From positions 372,001 to 436,000 of the forward strand of contig NZ_MBSO01000012.1 of the NCBI RefSeq assembly GCF_001695835.1: a stretch of 64,000 bases of DNA, read 5' to 3'. The translations under genes and the position numbers were made by a program. This document shows positions 9,983 to 17,537 of this stretch, piece after piece (positions within the stretch are counted from its first letter, which is position 1; each line of letters begins with the position of its first letter). The notes beneath the pieces are model-generated. The model was not told the DNA's origin, did no database searches, and was given only the letters and a program-made list of their open reading frames with translations. Source of the stretch: Ensifer sp. LC11 (GTDB lineage: Bacteria > Pseudomonadota > Alphaproteobacteria > Rhizobiales > Rhizobiaceae).

Positions 9983-10858
9983 TCACTTCTCCAGATGAAT
10001 TGTCACCCAGCCATTGCGCCAGATGGTGCGGACATGGCGCAGGTGCTGGCCGTTGTAGTGGGCGAGCACTTTCCAGCGCTGTTCGGCGAGAATGCCCGAG
10101 AGGATCACCGAGCCGCCGGGGGCGAGGTTGGCGACGAGTTGTGGCGCCATCTTCATCAAGGGACGTGCGAGGATGTTGGCGATGATGAGGTCGAACGGGC
10201 CGTTGGTGCTGAAGGCGGTCGAATGAAAGCCCGGAGCGGTGGCAAAGGTCATGCCGGTGACGACGCCGTTGACCCGGGCGTTTTCCTCGGCGACGCGGGT
10301 GGCGATCGGGTCGATGTCGGTGGCAAGCACCGGCACGTGCATGAGCTTCCAGGCGGCGATCGCCAAGACGCCACTGCCGGTGCCGAGATCGAGCACGTTC
10401 TTCACGGTGCGGGTGCGCGCGACGGAAGCGAGCACTTCGAGGCAGCCGGCTGTCGTGCCGTGATGGCCGGTGCCGAAGGCCTGGCCGGCATCGATCTCGA
10501 TGGCGATTTCGCCGGTCTTGACCTTGTCGCGGTCGTGCGAGCCGTGCACGACGAAGCGGCCGGCGCGCACCGGCGCCAGGCCCTCGAGCGATTTGGCGAT
10601 CCAGTCGATATCCGGCAGCACTTCGCGCTCGATCGGAAGATGGGCGAAGTCTTGGGCAAGCGCGTCGGTGAGGCGTTCGTTCACGCTCTCCTCGTCGGCC
10701 GTCATCATGTAGATCGAGGCTTCCCAGACGTCGCGCTTCTCGTCGACTTCCGTCGTGCCGATGGCAAAGTCCTCTTCGCCGAAGATCGCGCTCAAGCGAT
10801 CGAGCACGGCTTCCGCCTGCTTCTCGGTGGTGGTGACGAAAAGTCTGATCTCGCTCAA
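9983..10858 (-). CDS. prmA: ribosomal protein L11 methyltransferase
   Basis: A 291-aa SAM-dependent methyltransferase that modifies ribosomal protein L11. It shows the family stretch DAGQAFGTGHHGTTAGCLE (about 122-140), SAM motif I VLDLGTGSGVLAIAAW, the acidic motif II ATDIDPIA, and the IANILARPL catalytic-site motif. The start codon is TTG at 10858, supported by AAGGA about 8 nt upstream; no ATG lies near. Full length for the alpha-proteobacterial form. It stands alone, with family C repeats downstream and a short gap upstream to the SCO1-type gene. Confidence 0.96.
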   Translation of the reverse strand: MSEIRLFVTTTEKQAEAVLDRLSAIFGEEDFAIGTTEVDEKRDVWEASIYMMTADEESVNERLTDALAQDFAHLPIEREVLPDIDWIAKSLEGLAPVRAGRFVVHGSHDRDKVKTGEIAIEIDAGQAFGTGHHGTTAGCLEVLASVARTRTVKNVLDLGTGSGVLAIAAWKLMHVPVLATDIDPIATRVAEENARVNGVVTGMTFATAPGFHSTAFSTNGPFDLIIANILARPLMKMAPQLVANLAPGGSVILSGILAEQRWKVLAHYNGQHLRHVRTIWRNGWVTIHLEK

Positions 10859-11018
10859 GGCCCTGTCCTTCGGCTGGCAAATCCGCCGCCCGCCTCAAGC
10901 CGCAAGGGCGGCGCGCCGGGCGGCGGCAATCGTGCGCTGTGCGCTATCACGATTGCTCCACAAAGGCAAAGCGCCGGACAGGGCCGGCGCTTCGAAGTTT
11001 TCGCTTGATGGCGAGGGC

Positions 11019-11618
11019 TCAGCCCTTGGTGAGGTTTTCCAGTTTCTTGACCGCCGTCTCCGGGTTTTCCTCGTAGGCGATCGTGCCGGAGAACTTGCCA
11101 TTGGCGTCGAGCAGGAACACGGACGCGGTATGGTCCATGGTGTAGTCGCCATCGGGTTTTGCGGCGTCGACCGGCACCTTCTTGGCGTAGACGCGGAAGC
11201 CCTTGACCATCTCCAACACCTTGTCGGCCGGGCCGGAAATGCCGGTGATGCGCTTGGAGACGTTGGAGACGTACTGGCCGAGGATTTCCGGCGTGTCGCG
11301 CTCGGGATCAACGGTGATGAAATAGGCCTGCAGCTTGTTGCCTTCAGGGTCGACCTTCTCCATCCAGCCGTTCAGCTCGAACAGCGTCGTCGGGCAGACT
11401 TCCGGGCAATGGGTGAAGCCGAAGAACAGCGCGGTCGGCTTGCCGGTGAAGGCCTTTTCGGTGATTTCCTTGCCGTCCTGGGCGACGAGCGTGAAGGGAA
11501 CGCCGAAGGGGCCAGTGGCGGCCTGCTCTTTCGACTGGGTCATCTCATAGGTCAGCCAGCCCAGAATGCCGGCCATGGCGACGACGGCGACCCAGAGGAC
11601 GATGCGGATGGTTTTCAT
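11019..11618 (-). CDS. SCO1/SenC-family copper chaperone
   Basis: A 199-aa membrane-anchored thioredoxin-fold protein that delivers copper to the CuA site of cytochrome oxidase. N-terminal TM anchor (IRIVLWVAVVAMAGILGWL, residues 4-22), then the periplasmic domain with copper ligands C71 and C75 in THCPEVCPT and H163 in YTMDHTASVF. ITVDPERDTPEIL is the second family hallmark. The start at 11618 is chosen because it places the anchor at the N-terminus; longer forms would run through repeat DNA. No cox genes are adjacent. Confidence 0.94.
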   Translation of the reverse strand: MKTIRIVLWVAVVAMAGILGWLTYEMTQSKEQAATGPFGVPFTLVAQDGKEITEKAFTGKPTALFFGFTHCPEVCPTTLFELNGWMEKVDPEGNKLQAYFITVDPERDTPEILGQYVSNVSKRITGISGPADKVLEMVKGFRVYAKKVPVDAAKPDGDYTMDHTASVFLLDANGKFSGTIAYEENPETAVKKLENLTKG

Positions 11619-11750
11619 GCGTGCTACCGATTTCGTTGGGGCCTCAGGCGGCCGTGTCCGGTTGATCGGACGTTGATACCGCCTTCGTGCAGCCTGCGCA
11701 AATGGGACAATTGCCGCAGGTTGTGGCGGGGAACCTCTCGTTGCCCGGCT

Positions 11751-11800
11751 GCCCCTCATCCCGCTGCCGCGACCTTCTCCCCGCAGGCGGGGAGAAGGGG
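11751..11800. repeat. RIME-like palindromic repeat (family C, copy 3)
   Basis: GCCCCTCATCCCGCTGCCGC then CCTTCTCCCCGCAGGCGGGG and AGAAGGGG. Nearly identical to the copy at 54053. The gap between the SCO1-type gene and the small gene ending at 11969 holds only this copy and the next. Confidence 0.75.
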
Positions 11801-11888
11801 CCTTGTGGCGATCCTTCGCCTTAACAATGAACCCTGGTGCGCCTGCGCCAAAGGTGGAAGAACCGCACGGCGGTGTTTCGCGCGCGCT

Positions 11889-11950
11889 CGCCCCTTCTCT
11901 CCGCAAGCGGCGAGAGGGTTAGTCCTCGGGTTAAACCCGAGGAGAGGGGC
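11889..11950. repeat. family C repeat copy 4 with a palindromic hairpin
   Basis: CGCCCCTTCTCTCCGCAAGC and GGCGAGAGGG match the family core and are followed by the 21-nt near-perfect palindrome at 11923-11943 (TCCTCGGG...CCCGAGGA). The palindrome lies 26 bp downstream of the minus-strand gene at 11969-12127 and may terminate it. Confidence 0.65.
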
Positions 11951-11968
11951 AAACCTCCTCGATTGCGG

Positions 11969-12127
11969 CTAAAAACACCAGGAAAGGCCCGACTGGGCGA
12001 GCGCCAGGAACATCTCTGCGCCATTCTCCATCCAGCCGCGGAAGGCCAGCAGCAGGACGACGGCGATCGCGGCCGCAAGGCTTGCGGCGAGGGGAAGGCG
12101 GATCGAGCGCTGTGTTTTCGTGTTCAT
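11969..12127 (-). CDS. small single-pass membrane protein
   Basis: A 52-aa protein beginning MNTKTQRSIRLPLAASLAAA with one TM helix (LAASLAAAIAVVLLLAFRGW), a short GWMENGAEMFLALAQSGLSW tail and a terminal Phe. A longer version starting at 12232 would add a polar lead that looks untranslated. The ribosome-binding site is weak, so the call rests on the membrane segment and reasonable codon use. A possible hairpin terminator lies at 11923-11943. No function can be assigned. Confidence 0.5.
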   Translation of the reverse strand: MNTKTQRSIRLPLAASLAAAIAVVLLLAFRGWMENGAEMFLALAQSGLSWCF

Positions 12128-12469
12128 CGCATCATCATAACAGTTCGGACGGAGAGGGGAAGTCGGCCCGTCCGTCGGGCCGACCGTGGCCAGCCATTGG
12201 CCTGCCGCTGGAAAAGGGGTCGAAAACCACACCCGACGCGCTGATGGATTGTGCCTGTAAATACCGGGAAAACCGGCGCCTGCAGCAAATATGCGCGATT
12301 TCGAAAATAAGGTGGTTTCCCTGGGGATCCGCGAGGCGCCTTAGCGAATGTTTAAGGTCTGTTTGACACTGTTTTTTCACGCGGGAGGAGTGTTCGTGCT
12401 CTGACATGACATGAGGTCATCCGGTTTGATCCGCCCGGCTTTCCGTATTGATCGAGGAGGATCCGCTTC
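12128..12469. other. intergenic region upstream of the chemoreceptor gene
   Basis: No gene seen. A -35-like TTGACA lies at 12363-12368 ahead of the MCP gene, but I see no convincing -10 at the right spacing. GAGGAGG at 12454-12460 is the MCP ribosome-binding site. Confidence 0.4.
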
Positions 12470-14596
12470 GTGCGGGTCCGTGACCATGGACTCCCTATGA
12501 CTGCCTCATCTGTCTCCCTGAAGCGCAATCTCTCCGTTAGCCAGCGGCTGGCGACGCTTGCCGGTGCAGCCTTCGTTGGCTTTGGCTCGGTGCTCGGGCT
12601 CGGCTGGTATGAGGGCGGCCGCGCGAACGACGCCCTGCAGGGGGCGGTCGCGGCGCAGAACGGTCTGATGACGGTCGACGAGATTCGCCTGGCGACGACC
12701 AATCTTGTGCTCAACGCCATGGACAGCATCATCGACCGCGATGAAGGCGCGATCCAGCCGGCACGTGCCGCCAGCATTGCCGAGCTTTTAAAGCTGCTCG
12801 AAACGAAATCGGCAGACGTCAAGGCGCTCGCCGGCCTGCTTGGCCGCAGCGACGCACTTTCCACCTTCGAGGCCGATGTCGCGGAACTGCGCCAGGCAAT
12901 CGGCACGGATCTCAAAGCTCTGATCGAAGGCAGGGCGTCTGCCGACGATTTCGGCAAGATCGACGACGCGATCGATGGCGCCGGCGAACGGGTCGCCACG
13001 GCGCTGACCAGTCTCTCCGAGGCTGCGACTGGCCTGGTGCAGACACGCGTTGCCGAGGCGCGCACTGTGTCCGACCAGGCGTTCCAGCTTCAGGTGGCGG
13101 CCGGGCTTCTGGCCATGGCGACGCTGCTCTATCTTCTCTGGTTCCACGGCAGCACGCTCAGGCGCGGCATCCTCACCTTGCGCGACGGCATGCAGCGGAT
13201 CCAGAAGGGCGAACTTGCCACCCGGATCGAGGCGCTCGACCGTGGCGACGAAATCGGCGCGATTGCGCGCTCGGTCGATCTGTTCCGTCTGTCGGCGATC
13301 GAGAAACAATCGCTCGAACAGAGTGCGGCACTCAGCCGTCGCGAGATCGAGAAGGAACGCGAAGAGCAGCAGAACGAGCGCGAAGAGGCGGTGCGCCGCA
13401 TCCAGGCGGCAATCGACACCCTCGGCCGCGCCCTGACCCAGCTTGCCGAAGGCGACCTTGCGGTTGCCATCGACCGGCCCTTCGACGGCAATCTCGATCA
13501 ACTCCGGCAGAACTTCAACCAGACGGTCGAGCGGCTGCGCGTGGTGCTTTCGAGCGTCAAGGAGAACGCGCTTTCGATTGAATCGAACGGCCGGCAGATG
13601 CGAACGGCGGCAGACGATCTGGCGCGCCGCACCGAGCGGCAGGCCGCTTCGCTGGAGCAGACTTCTGCAGCGCTCGACGAAATCACCGTGACGGTGCGCA
13701 CCGCGACCCAGCGCGCCGAAGAGGCAAGCCGCATGGTCGACCAGACCCGTACCAATGCGGAGGAATCCGGGCGCATCGTCGGCGAGGCCATTGCTGCCAT
13801 GGCGCGCATCGAGGGTGCCTCAAACGAGATCGGCAAGATCATCAACGTCATCGACGAGATCGCCTTCCAGACCAATCTTCTGGCGCTGAACGCCGGCGTC
13901 GAGGCGGCCCGCGCCGGCGAGGCCGGCAAGGGTTTTGCCGTGGTGGCGCAGGAAGTGCGCGAACTTGCCCAGCGCGCGGCAGGGGCCGCCAAGGACATCA
14001 AGGCGCTCGTCAGCCGTTCCGGCAACGAGGTCGGTAGCGGCGTCAAGCTGGTGCAGGCGACGGGCGAGGCGCTGGGGCGGATCGGCACTGACGTCGCCCG
14101 CATCAACGAGCTCATGTCGTCGATCGTCATGGCGGCGCGCGAACAGTCGACAGGCCTCAACGAAATCAGCACGGCCGTCGGCCAGCTCGACCAGATGACG
14201 CAGCAGAATGCCGCGATGGTCGAGCAGACCAACGCTTCGAGCCACACGCTGGCGCAGGATGCCGAACGTCTGACGGACCTCGTCGGCCAGTTCCGCGAAG
14301 GACATACGATGCAGCGCGCCATGCCCACGTCGGCACCGGCAGCGATGGCGCCGCCGGCAAAGGCGGCCGCCCCGATACAGACGAGAACCCCTTCGGCCTC
14401 GGCCGCTCAGCGGCCGGCAGCAAAGGGCACGGACGCGGCGGTGCCGCTGCGCAAGATCGGCGCGGCCAAGATGGCCTCGTTTCCAACTCCATCTCCCGCC
14501 AAGGCCCTGATGGGCAAGCTTGCGGGCGCATTCGGCAACAAACCGGGCTCTGTGCCGTCGACGACGGCCTCCGGTGAAAACTGGGAAGAATTCTGA
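12470..14596 (+). CDS. methyl-accepting chemotaxis protein with C-terminal NWEEF
   Basis: A 708-aa inner-membrane chemoreceptor. The start is GTG at 12470, with GGAGG at 12456-12460. An internal ATG at 12497 has no RBS. Layout: TM1 about residues 28-47, a mostly helical periplasmic sensor of about 150 residues, TM2 about 205-225 (LLAMATLLYLLWFHG), HAMP domains, then the signalling domain with hairpin tip IAFQTNLLALNAGVEAARAG and EVRELAQRAAGAAKDIKALV. A long Ala/Pro-rich linker ends in NWEEF, the CheR/CheB-tether pentapeptide type (NWETF in E. coli Tar/Tsr). It is followed 2 bp later by cheW, so the pair feeds a CheA complex encoded elsewhere. The ligand is unknown. Confidence 0.96.
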   Translation: MRVRDHGLPMTASSVSLKRNLSVSQRLATLAGAAFVGFGSVLGLGWYEGGRANDALQGAVAAQNGLMTVDEIRLATTNLVLNAMDSIIDRDEGAIQPARAASIAELLKLLETKSADVKALAGLLGRSDALSTFEADVAELRQAIGTDLKALIEGRASADDFGKIDDAIDGAGERVATALTSLSEAATGLVQTRVAEARTVSDQAFQLQVAAGLLAMATLLYLLWFHGSTLRRGILTLRDGMQRIQKGELATRIEALDRGDEIGAIARSVDLFRLSAIEKQSLEQSAALSRREIEKEREEQQNEREEAVRRIQAAIDTLGRALTQLAEGDLAVAIDRPFDGNLDQLRQNFNQTVERLRVVLSSVKENALSIESNGRQMRTAADDLARRTERQAASLEQTSAALDEITVTVRTATQRAEEASRMVDQTRTNAEESGRIVGEAIAAMARIEGASNEIGKIINVIDEIAFQTNLLALNAGVEAARAGEAGKGFAVVAQEVRELAQRAAGAAKDIKALVSRSGNEVGSGVKLVQATGEALGRIGTDVARINELMSSIVMAAREQSTGLNEISTAVGQLDQMTQQNAAMVEQTNASSHTLAQDAERLTDLVGQFREGHTMQRAMPTSAPAAMAPPAKAAAPIQTRTPSASAAQRPAAKGTDAAVPLRKIGAAKMASFPTPSPAKALMGKLAGAFGNKPGSVPSTTASGENWEEF

Positions 14597-14598
14597 TC

Positions 14599-15063
14599 AT
14601 GAGCAACGCAATCAAGCAGTCCGGTGCCTATCTCGAAATCGTCTCGTTTCACCTCGGCGACCAGGAATTCTGCATCGACATCATGGCGATCCGCGAAATT
14701 CGCGGCTGGGCGCCGGTAACGCCGATGCCGCACACGCCGCCCTATGTGCTCGGCCTCATCAACCTGCGCGGCGCGGTGATCCCGGTCATCGACATGGCGG
14801 CCCGCCTCGGCATGAAGATGACCGAGCCGTCGGAACGCTCGGCGATCATCGTTACCGACATCGCCGGAAAGCTTGTCGGTCTGCTCGTCGAGCAGGTTTC
14901 CGACATGATGACCATCAAGAGCGAAGCCTTGCAGCCGGCGCCCGAGATCATCCCGGAAGCGCAGCGCGCCTTCTGCCGCGGCATCGTCGCCCTGGAAAAG
15001 ACCATGGTCTGCTTCCTCAACCTCGACACGGTCATTGCCGACGAGCTGGCGCAGGCCGCCTGA
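14599..15063 (+). CDS. cheW: chemotaxis coupling protein CheW
   Basis: A 154-aa soluble SH3-like adaptor linking chemoreceptors to the CheA kinase. Typical sequence: EIVSFHLGDQEFCIDIMAIR, EIRGWAPVTPMPHTPPYVLG, LINLRGAVIPVIDMAARLGM and VGLLVEQVSDMMTI. It starts 2 bp after the MCP stop, so the two genes are cotranscribed. A Rho-independent terminator follows at 15088. No other che gene is present, indicating an auxiliary receptor-coupler pair outside the main che operon. Confidence 0.97.
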   Translation: MSNAIKQSGAYLEIVSFHLGDQEFCIDIMAIREIRGWAPVTPMPHTPPYVLGLINLRGAVIPVIDMAARLGMKMTEPSERSAIIVTDIAGKLVGLLVEQVSDMMTIKSEALQPAPEIIPEAQRAFCRGIVALEKTMVCFLNLDTVIADELAQAA

Positions 15064-15087
15064 AGCATTTCGTTCCAGCTTGGCAGG

Positions 15088-15116
15088 GGCCCTGGCGTAG
15101 TGCGCCGGGGCCTTTT
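15088..15116 (+). terminator. terminator after cheW
   Basis: GGCCCTGGCG (15088-15097) and CGCCGGGGCC (15103-15112) form a 10-bp stem with one wobble and a 5-nt loop, followed by TTTT. Confidence 0.9.
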
Positions 15117-15318
15117 GCGTTTCGGCATGATCAGGCGCCGTGCGGGGCGGTACTGGAACCCGCCGGTCAAGTTAAACTTCCGCAATGAACTTCACGCTTG
15201 GGCGATGCCATTGTGACAAATCGTCATGTGGCCGGCAGAGATACTTGTACTAATTTACGGCTGTTGCTGGGTGCCCGAACGGAGGCCGGGTGCCTGTGTC
15301 GAAACAGGAGTTGAACCC

Positions 15319-15618
15319 ATGACAATCTCTGCAAGAAAACTCATTGCCGCGCTCTCCGTAACGATGGTCATGGCTGGTCCGGCTTTGGCCGACAGCTATT
15401 ATCAGGGCATTGACCCGAACAATCCTCCCGGAACACAGAGCCACCGGGCAATGCCTATGATGCGACAGTCCGCAGCGCCCGTCGACACGATGTCAACGGG
15501 CAGCATCAATCGAACCACGACGCCGACGCCTGTCTATCGTGAACGTCAACCCTATGGCGGATATCAAGGTGGCGACGGCGACTATTATCAGGGCATCGTT
15601 CCGCCGGCGTCCTACTAG
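15319..15618 (+). CDS. small exported protein with two YYQGI motifs
   Basis: A 99-aa protein starting at 15319 behind CAGGAG. The signal peptide MTISARKLIAALSVTMVMAG ends at PALA. The mature part of about 75 residues starts DSYYQGIDPNNPPG and ends GDYYQGIVPPASY, so the same YYQGI-x-P motif brackets a low-complexity Ser/Thr/Pro/Tyr-rich middle. It has no Cys and no hydrophobic segment after the signal. It is probably periplasmic or secreted; I do not recognise a characterised family. It directly abuts a family A repeat. Confidence 0.75.
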   Translation: MTISARKLIAALSVTMVMAGPALADSYYQGIDPNNPPGTQSHRAMPMMRQSAAPVDTMSTGSINRTTTPTPVYRERQPYGGYQGGDGDYYQGIVPPASY

Positions 15619-15720
15619 AGCACCGTGCGTTCATATGAACGCACCAAGGACAATCTAGCACTTTGATTCTAGAGCATCTTTCCGCCTCAGGTGGATCCAC
15701 TTGAGTGAGGGATGCTCTAG
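15618..15720. repeat. family A interspersed palindromic repeat, copy 1
   Basis: About 100 bp starting GAGCACCGTGCGTTCATATG, with the palindrome GCGTTCATATGAACGC, then CTTTGATTCTAGAGCATC and ending GGGATGCTCTAG. Copies: 33252 (same orientation), 20640 (inverted) and a degraded one at 17478. AGAGCATC/GATGCTCT gives an internal hairpin. The IS5-type remnant begins exactly at its right end. Confidence 0.85.
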
Positions 15721-16064
15721 GTCACGGACAAGCACACGCTGGCAGGAGCGCCGCCGGTATGCTCGATACGCTCGGCGGCGGCGACGCGCTGCTCGCCGAT
15801 CGCGTCTACGACAGTGATGCCTTGCGCCTCGAGATGGCCGCGCGCGGCGCATGGGCCAACATCAAGCCGATGCCCGGCCGCAAACGCCGCCCGCCGTTCA
15901 GCGCCTTCCTCTATCGCTACCGCAACCTCGTCGAGCGCGTCTTCAGCAAACTCAAGCACGTCCGTGCCGTCGCCACCCGCTTCGAAAAGCACAGCGAAAA
16001 CTACCTTGCTCTCGTCAAACTCGCTTCAGCCAAAATCTGGATGCGCTTTACGAGGCGGTGAGCT
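15721..16064 (+). mobile_element. IS5-family transposase remnant (C-terminal third)
   Basis: The translation of about 15759-16061 gives about 100 residues of an IS5-type DDE transposase: LLADRVYDSDALRLEMAARG holds the second catalytic Asp, and YRNLVERVFSKLKHVRAVAT holds the Glu of the DDE triad. The N-terminal half, including the first Asp, is missing; the similarity starts directly at the edge of a family A repeat. It is therefore a dead fragment, not an active element. The last 70 bp are duplicated at 16552-16623. Confidence 0.85.
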
Positions 16065-16114
16065 AGAAGGGGCCCCTCGAACGCTCGGAGAGGCGTTCAG
16101 GCAGGAGCCCGACC

Positions 16115-16429
16115 ATGATCAAGATGAGTGTCTACTATCCCGCCGATGGCGGTTCGAAGTTCGATCACGACTATTACCGCACCCGTCATATGCCACTGAT
16201 CCAGGAACGGCTCGGCGATGCCTGCCTGCGCTACGAGATCGATAAGGGCCTTGCGGGGCGCGAACCTGGAAGCGCGCCGGAGTTCGTCGCGGCGTGCCAC
16301 GTCTACTCGCCGAGTCTGGCGACCTTCCAGGAGGCGTTGGGTCCCCACCGCGCGGAGATCGCCGCGGACGTCGCCAGCTATACCGACATCGCCCCCATCG
16401 TGCAGATCAGCGAAGTCGTTGAAGGGTAG
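16115..16429 (+). CDS. EthD-family protein
   Basis: A 104-aa ferredoxin-like-fold protein (dimeric alpha-beta barrel) with CAGGAG before the ATG. The EthD pattern is clear: MIKMSVYYPADGGSKFDHDY, then YYRTRHMPLIQERLG, where the His-x-Pro-Leu element is the family signature, and IAADVASYTDIAPIVQISEV at the C-terminus. EthD was first linked to ethyl tert-butyl ether degradation, but most homologues have unknown substrates. The gene lies between two copies of the 3' end of an IS5-type element, suggesting acquisition or rearrangement with it. Confidence 0.9.
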   Translation: MIKMSVYYPADGGSKFDHDYYRTRHMPLIQERLGDACLRYEIDKGLAGREPGSAPEFVAACHVYSPSLATFQEALGPHRAEIAADVASYTDIAPIVQISEVVEG

Positions 16430-16437
16430 GGGCTTCG

Positions 16438-16550
16438 GCGTAGGCGTAGCGTTGAACTTTCCGCGATCGGCGTTGTGCTGGCCGATCTGATCCATGGTGA
16501 AGTAGCCGGTGCCGAACCGGTCGACGATCGGGAACATGTAGCTGCCGTTG
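16438..16550 (-). pseudogene. unidentified gene remnant
   Basis: On the minus strand, the roughly 35 residues reading GSYMFPIVDRFGTGYFTMDQ then IGQHNADRGKF look protein-like, but the frame is interrupted on the upstream side by the IS end at 16552 and has no start. It is probably the tail of a gene truncated when the IS-flanked segment was rearranged. The family is not recognised. Confidence 0.3.
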
Positions 16551-16551
16551 A

Positions 16552-16625
16552 AGCGAAAACTACCTTGCTCTCGTCAAACTCGCTTCAGCCAAAATCTGGA
16601 TGCGCTTTATGAGTCGGTGACCTAA
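16552..16625 (+). mobile_element. duplicated 3' end of the IS5-type element
   Basis: Bases 16552-16608 repeat 15993-16049 (AGCGAAAACTACC to GATGCGCTTTA) without a mismatch that I can see, and the next 15 differ at only a few positions. The offset is 559 bp and the orientation is the same. Together with the remnant at 15721, it brackets the EthD gene. Confidence 0.85.
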
Positions 16626-16774
16626 AGCGGTCACAAGCGGGGAACAGGCGGGTAGCCGCCGACACACGTTCCCGTCCGCTCAGCCGCGGTTTTGGAAGCG
16701 CCCACGAAAGGGCGGGCGCTTCGGCCTATTACACCGGATCGCCTTGCGCGCCGACGCCGGCAGCAGGGCCACAC

Positions 16775-17269
16775 TTACTGCGGCTTGCCGTTCTGCCAGT
16801 TGACCGTCTGGCCGTAGAGCGGAATCGTCGTGATCGACATCTTGGCCGAGCCGTCGGTCAGCTCCCGGGAATGGGCGAGATAGATCAGCGTATCGTTCTG
16901 GCGGTCGTAGATCCGCGTGACCAAAAGGTTCTTCCAGACGAGCGACAGCCCGGCGCGAAAGACTTCCTCGCCCTCCTTGGAAAGATCGATATCGCCGATC
17001 TCGATCGGTCCGGTCTGGCGGCAGGCGATGGAATTGTTGGATGGATCTTCGAACCAGTTGCCGTTCTTCAACCGATCGATGACGCCGCGGTCGAAATAGG
17101 TGACGTGGCAGGTGATGCCCTTGATCTTGGGATCGCTGACGGCGTCGATCACGATGTCGTTGCCGAGCCAGTCGACACCGACTTCGCCGACCGTTTCGGC
17201 GCGGGCGGGCTGGGCGACCGCGAAGGCGGCAAGACCGGCAAGAAAAAGGGCACGAAAAGCACGCAGCAT
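16775..17269 (-). CDS. creA: CreA-family periplasmic protein
   Basis: A 164-aa protein. GGAGG 7 nt upstream fixes the start at 17269; longer in-frame forms lack a signal. The Sec signal is MLRAFRALFLAGLAAFAVAQ with cleavage after PARA. The mature domain shows the CreA pattern: VGEVGVDWLGNDIVIDAVSD, DPKIKGITCHVTYFDRG, NNSIACRQTGPIEI, FRAGLSLVWKNLLVTRIYD and NDTLIYLAHS. The molecular function of CreA remains undefined; in E. coli it is named after the linked creBCD genes, which are absent here. A conserved Cys pair (ITCHV, SIACRQ) probably forms a disulfide. Confidence 0.92.
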   Translation of the reverse strand: MLRAFRALFLAGLAAFAVAQPARAETVGEVGVDWLGNDIVIDAVSDPKIKGITCHVTYFDRGVIDRLKNGNWFEDPSNNSIACRQTGPIEIGDIDLSKEGEEVFRAGLSLVWKNLLVTRIYDRQNDTLIYLAHSRELTDGSAKMSITTIPLYGQTVNWQNGKPQ

Positions 17270-17477
17270 GGAATGTCCTCCGGCAGCGCCGCGCCTTGGG
17301 TGCAAGGCCGCTGCAGCATCTTGAATGGCTGCATGTTTGTCCCCTGGATCGCTGGCGATCCAGGAAAGCACGCACCAGGCAGCCTGGTTCAGATAGGTTC
17401 AGGACGAGGCTTTACAAGGCGAACGCGCGCCGCACCAGAGCGCCCGACATCATGCGAGAGTATGAAGGTCGTAACAG

Positions 17478-17537
17478 CGCCTTGATTTCAAAACATCTTT
17501 CCGCCCGCAGCAGCTCCACTTGCGGGCAGATGCGCTT
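17478..17537. repeat. degenerate family A repeat
   Basis: CTTGATTTCAAAACATCTTT then CCGCCCGCAGCAGCTCCACT and TGCGGGCAGATGCGCT follow the second half of family A copies with many substitutions. It abuts the stop of the GGDEF gene. Confidence 0.5.

Noticed and set aside
16097-16537. 146-codon minus-strand frame spanning the EthD gene
   Set aside because: Most of it is antisense to EthD; only the first roughly 35 residues look protein-like and are listed as a remnant.
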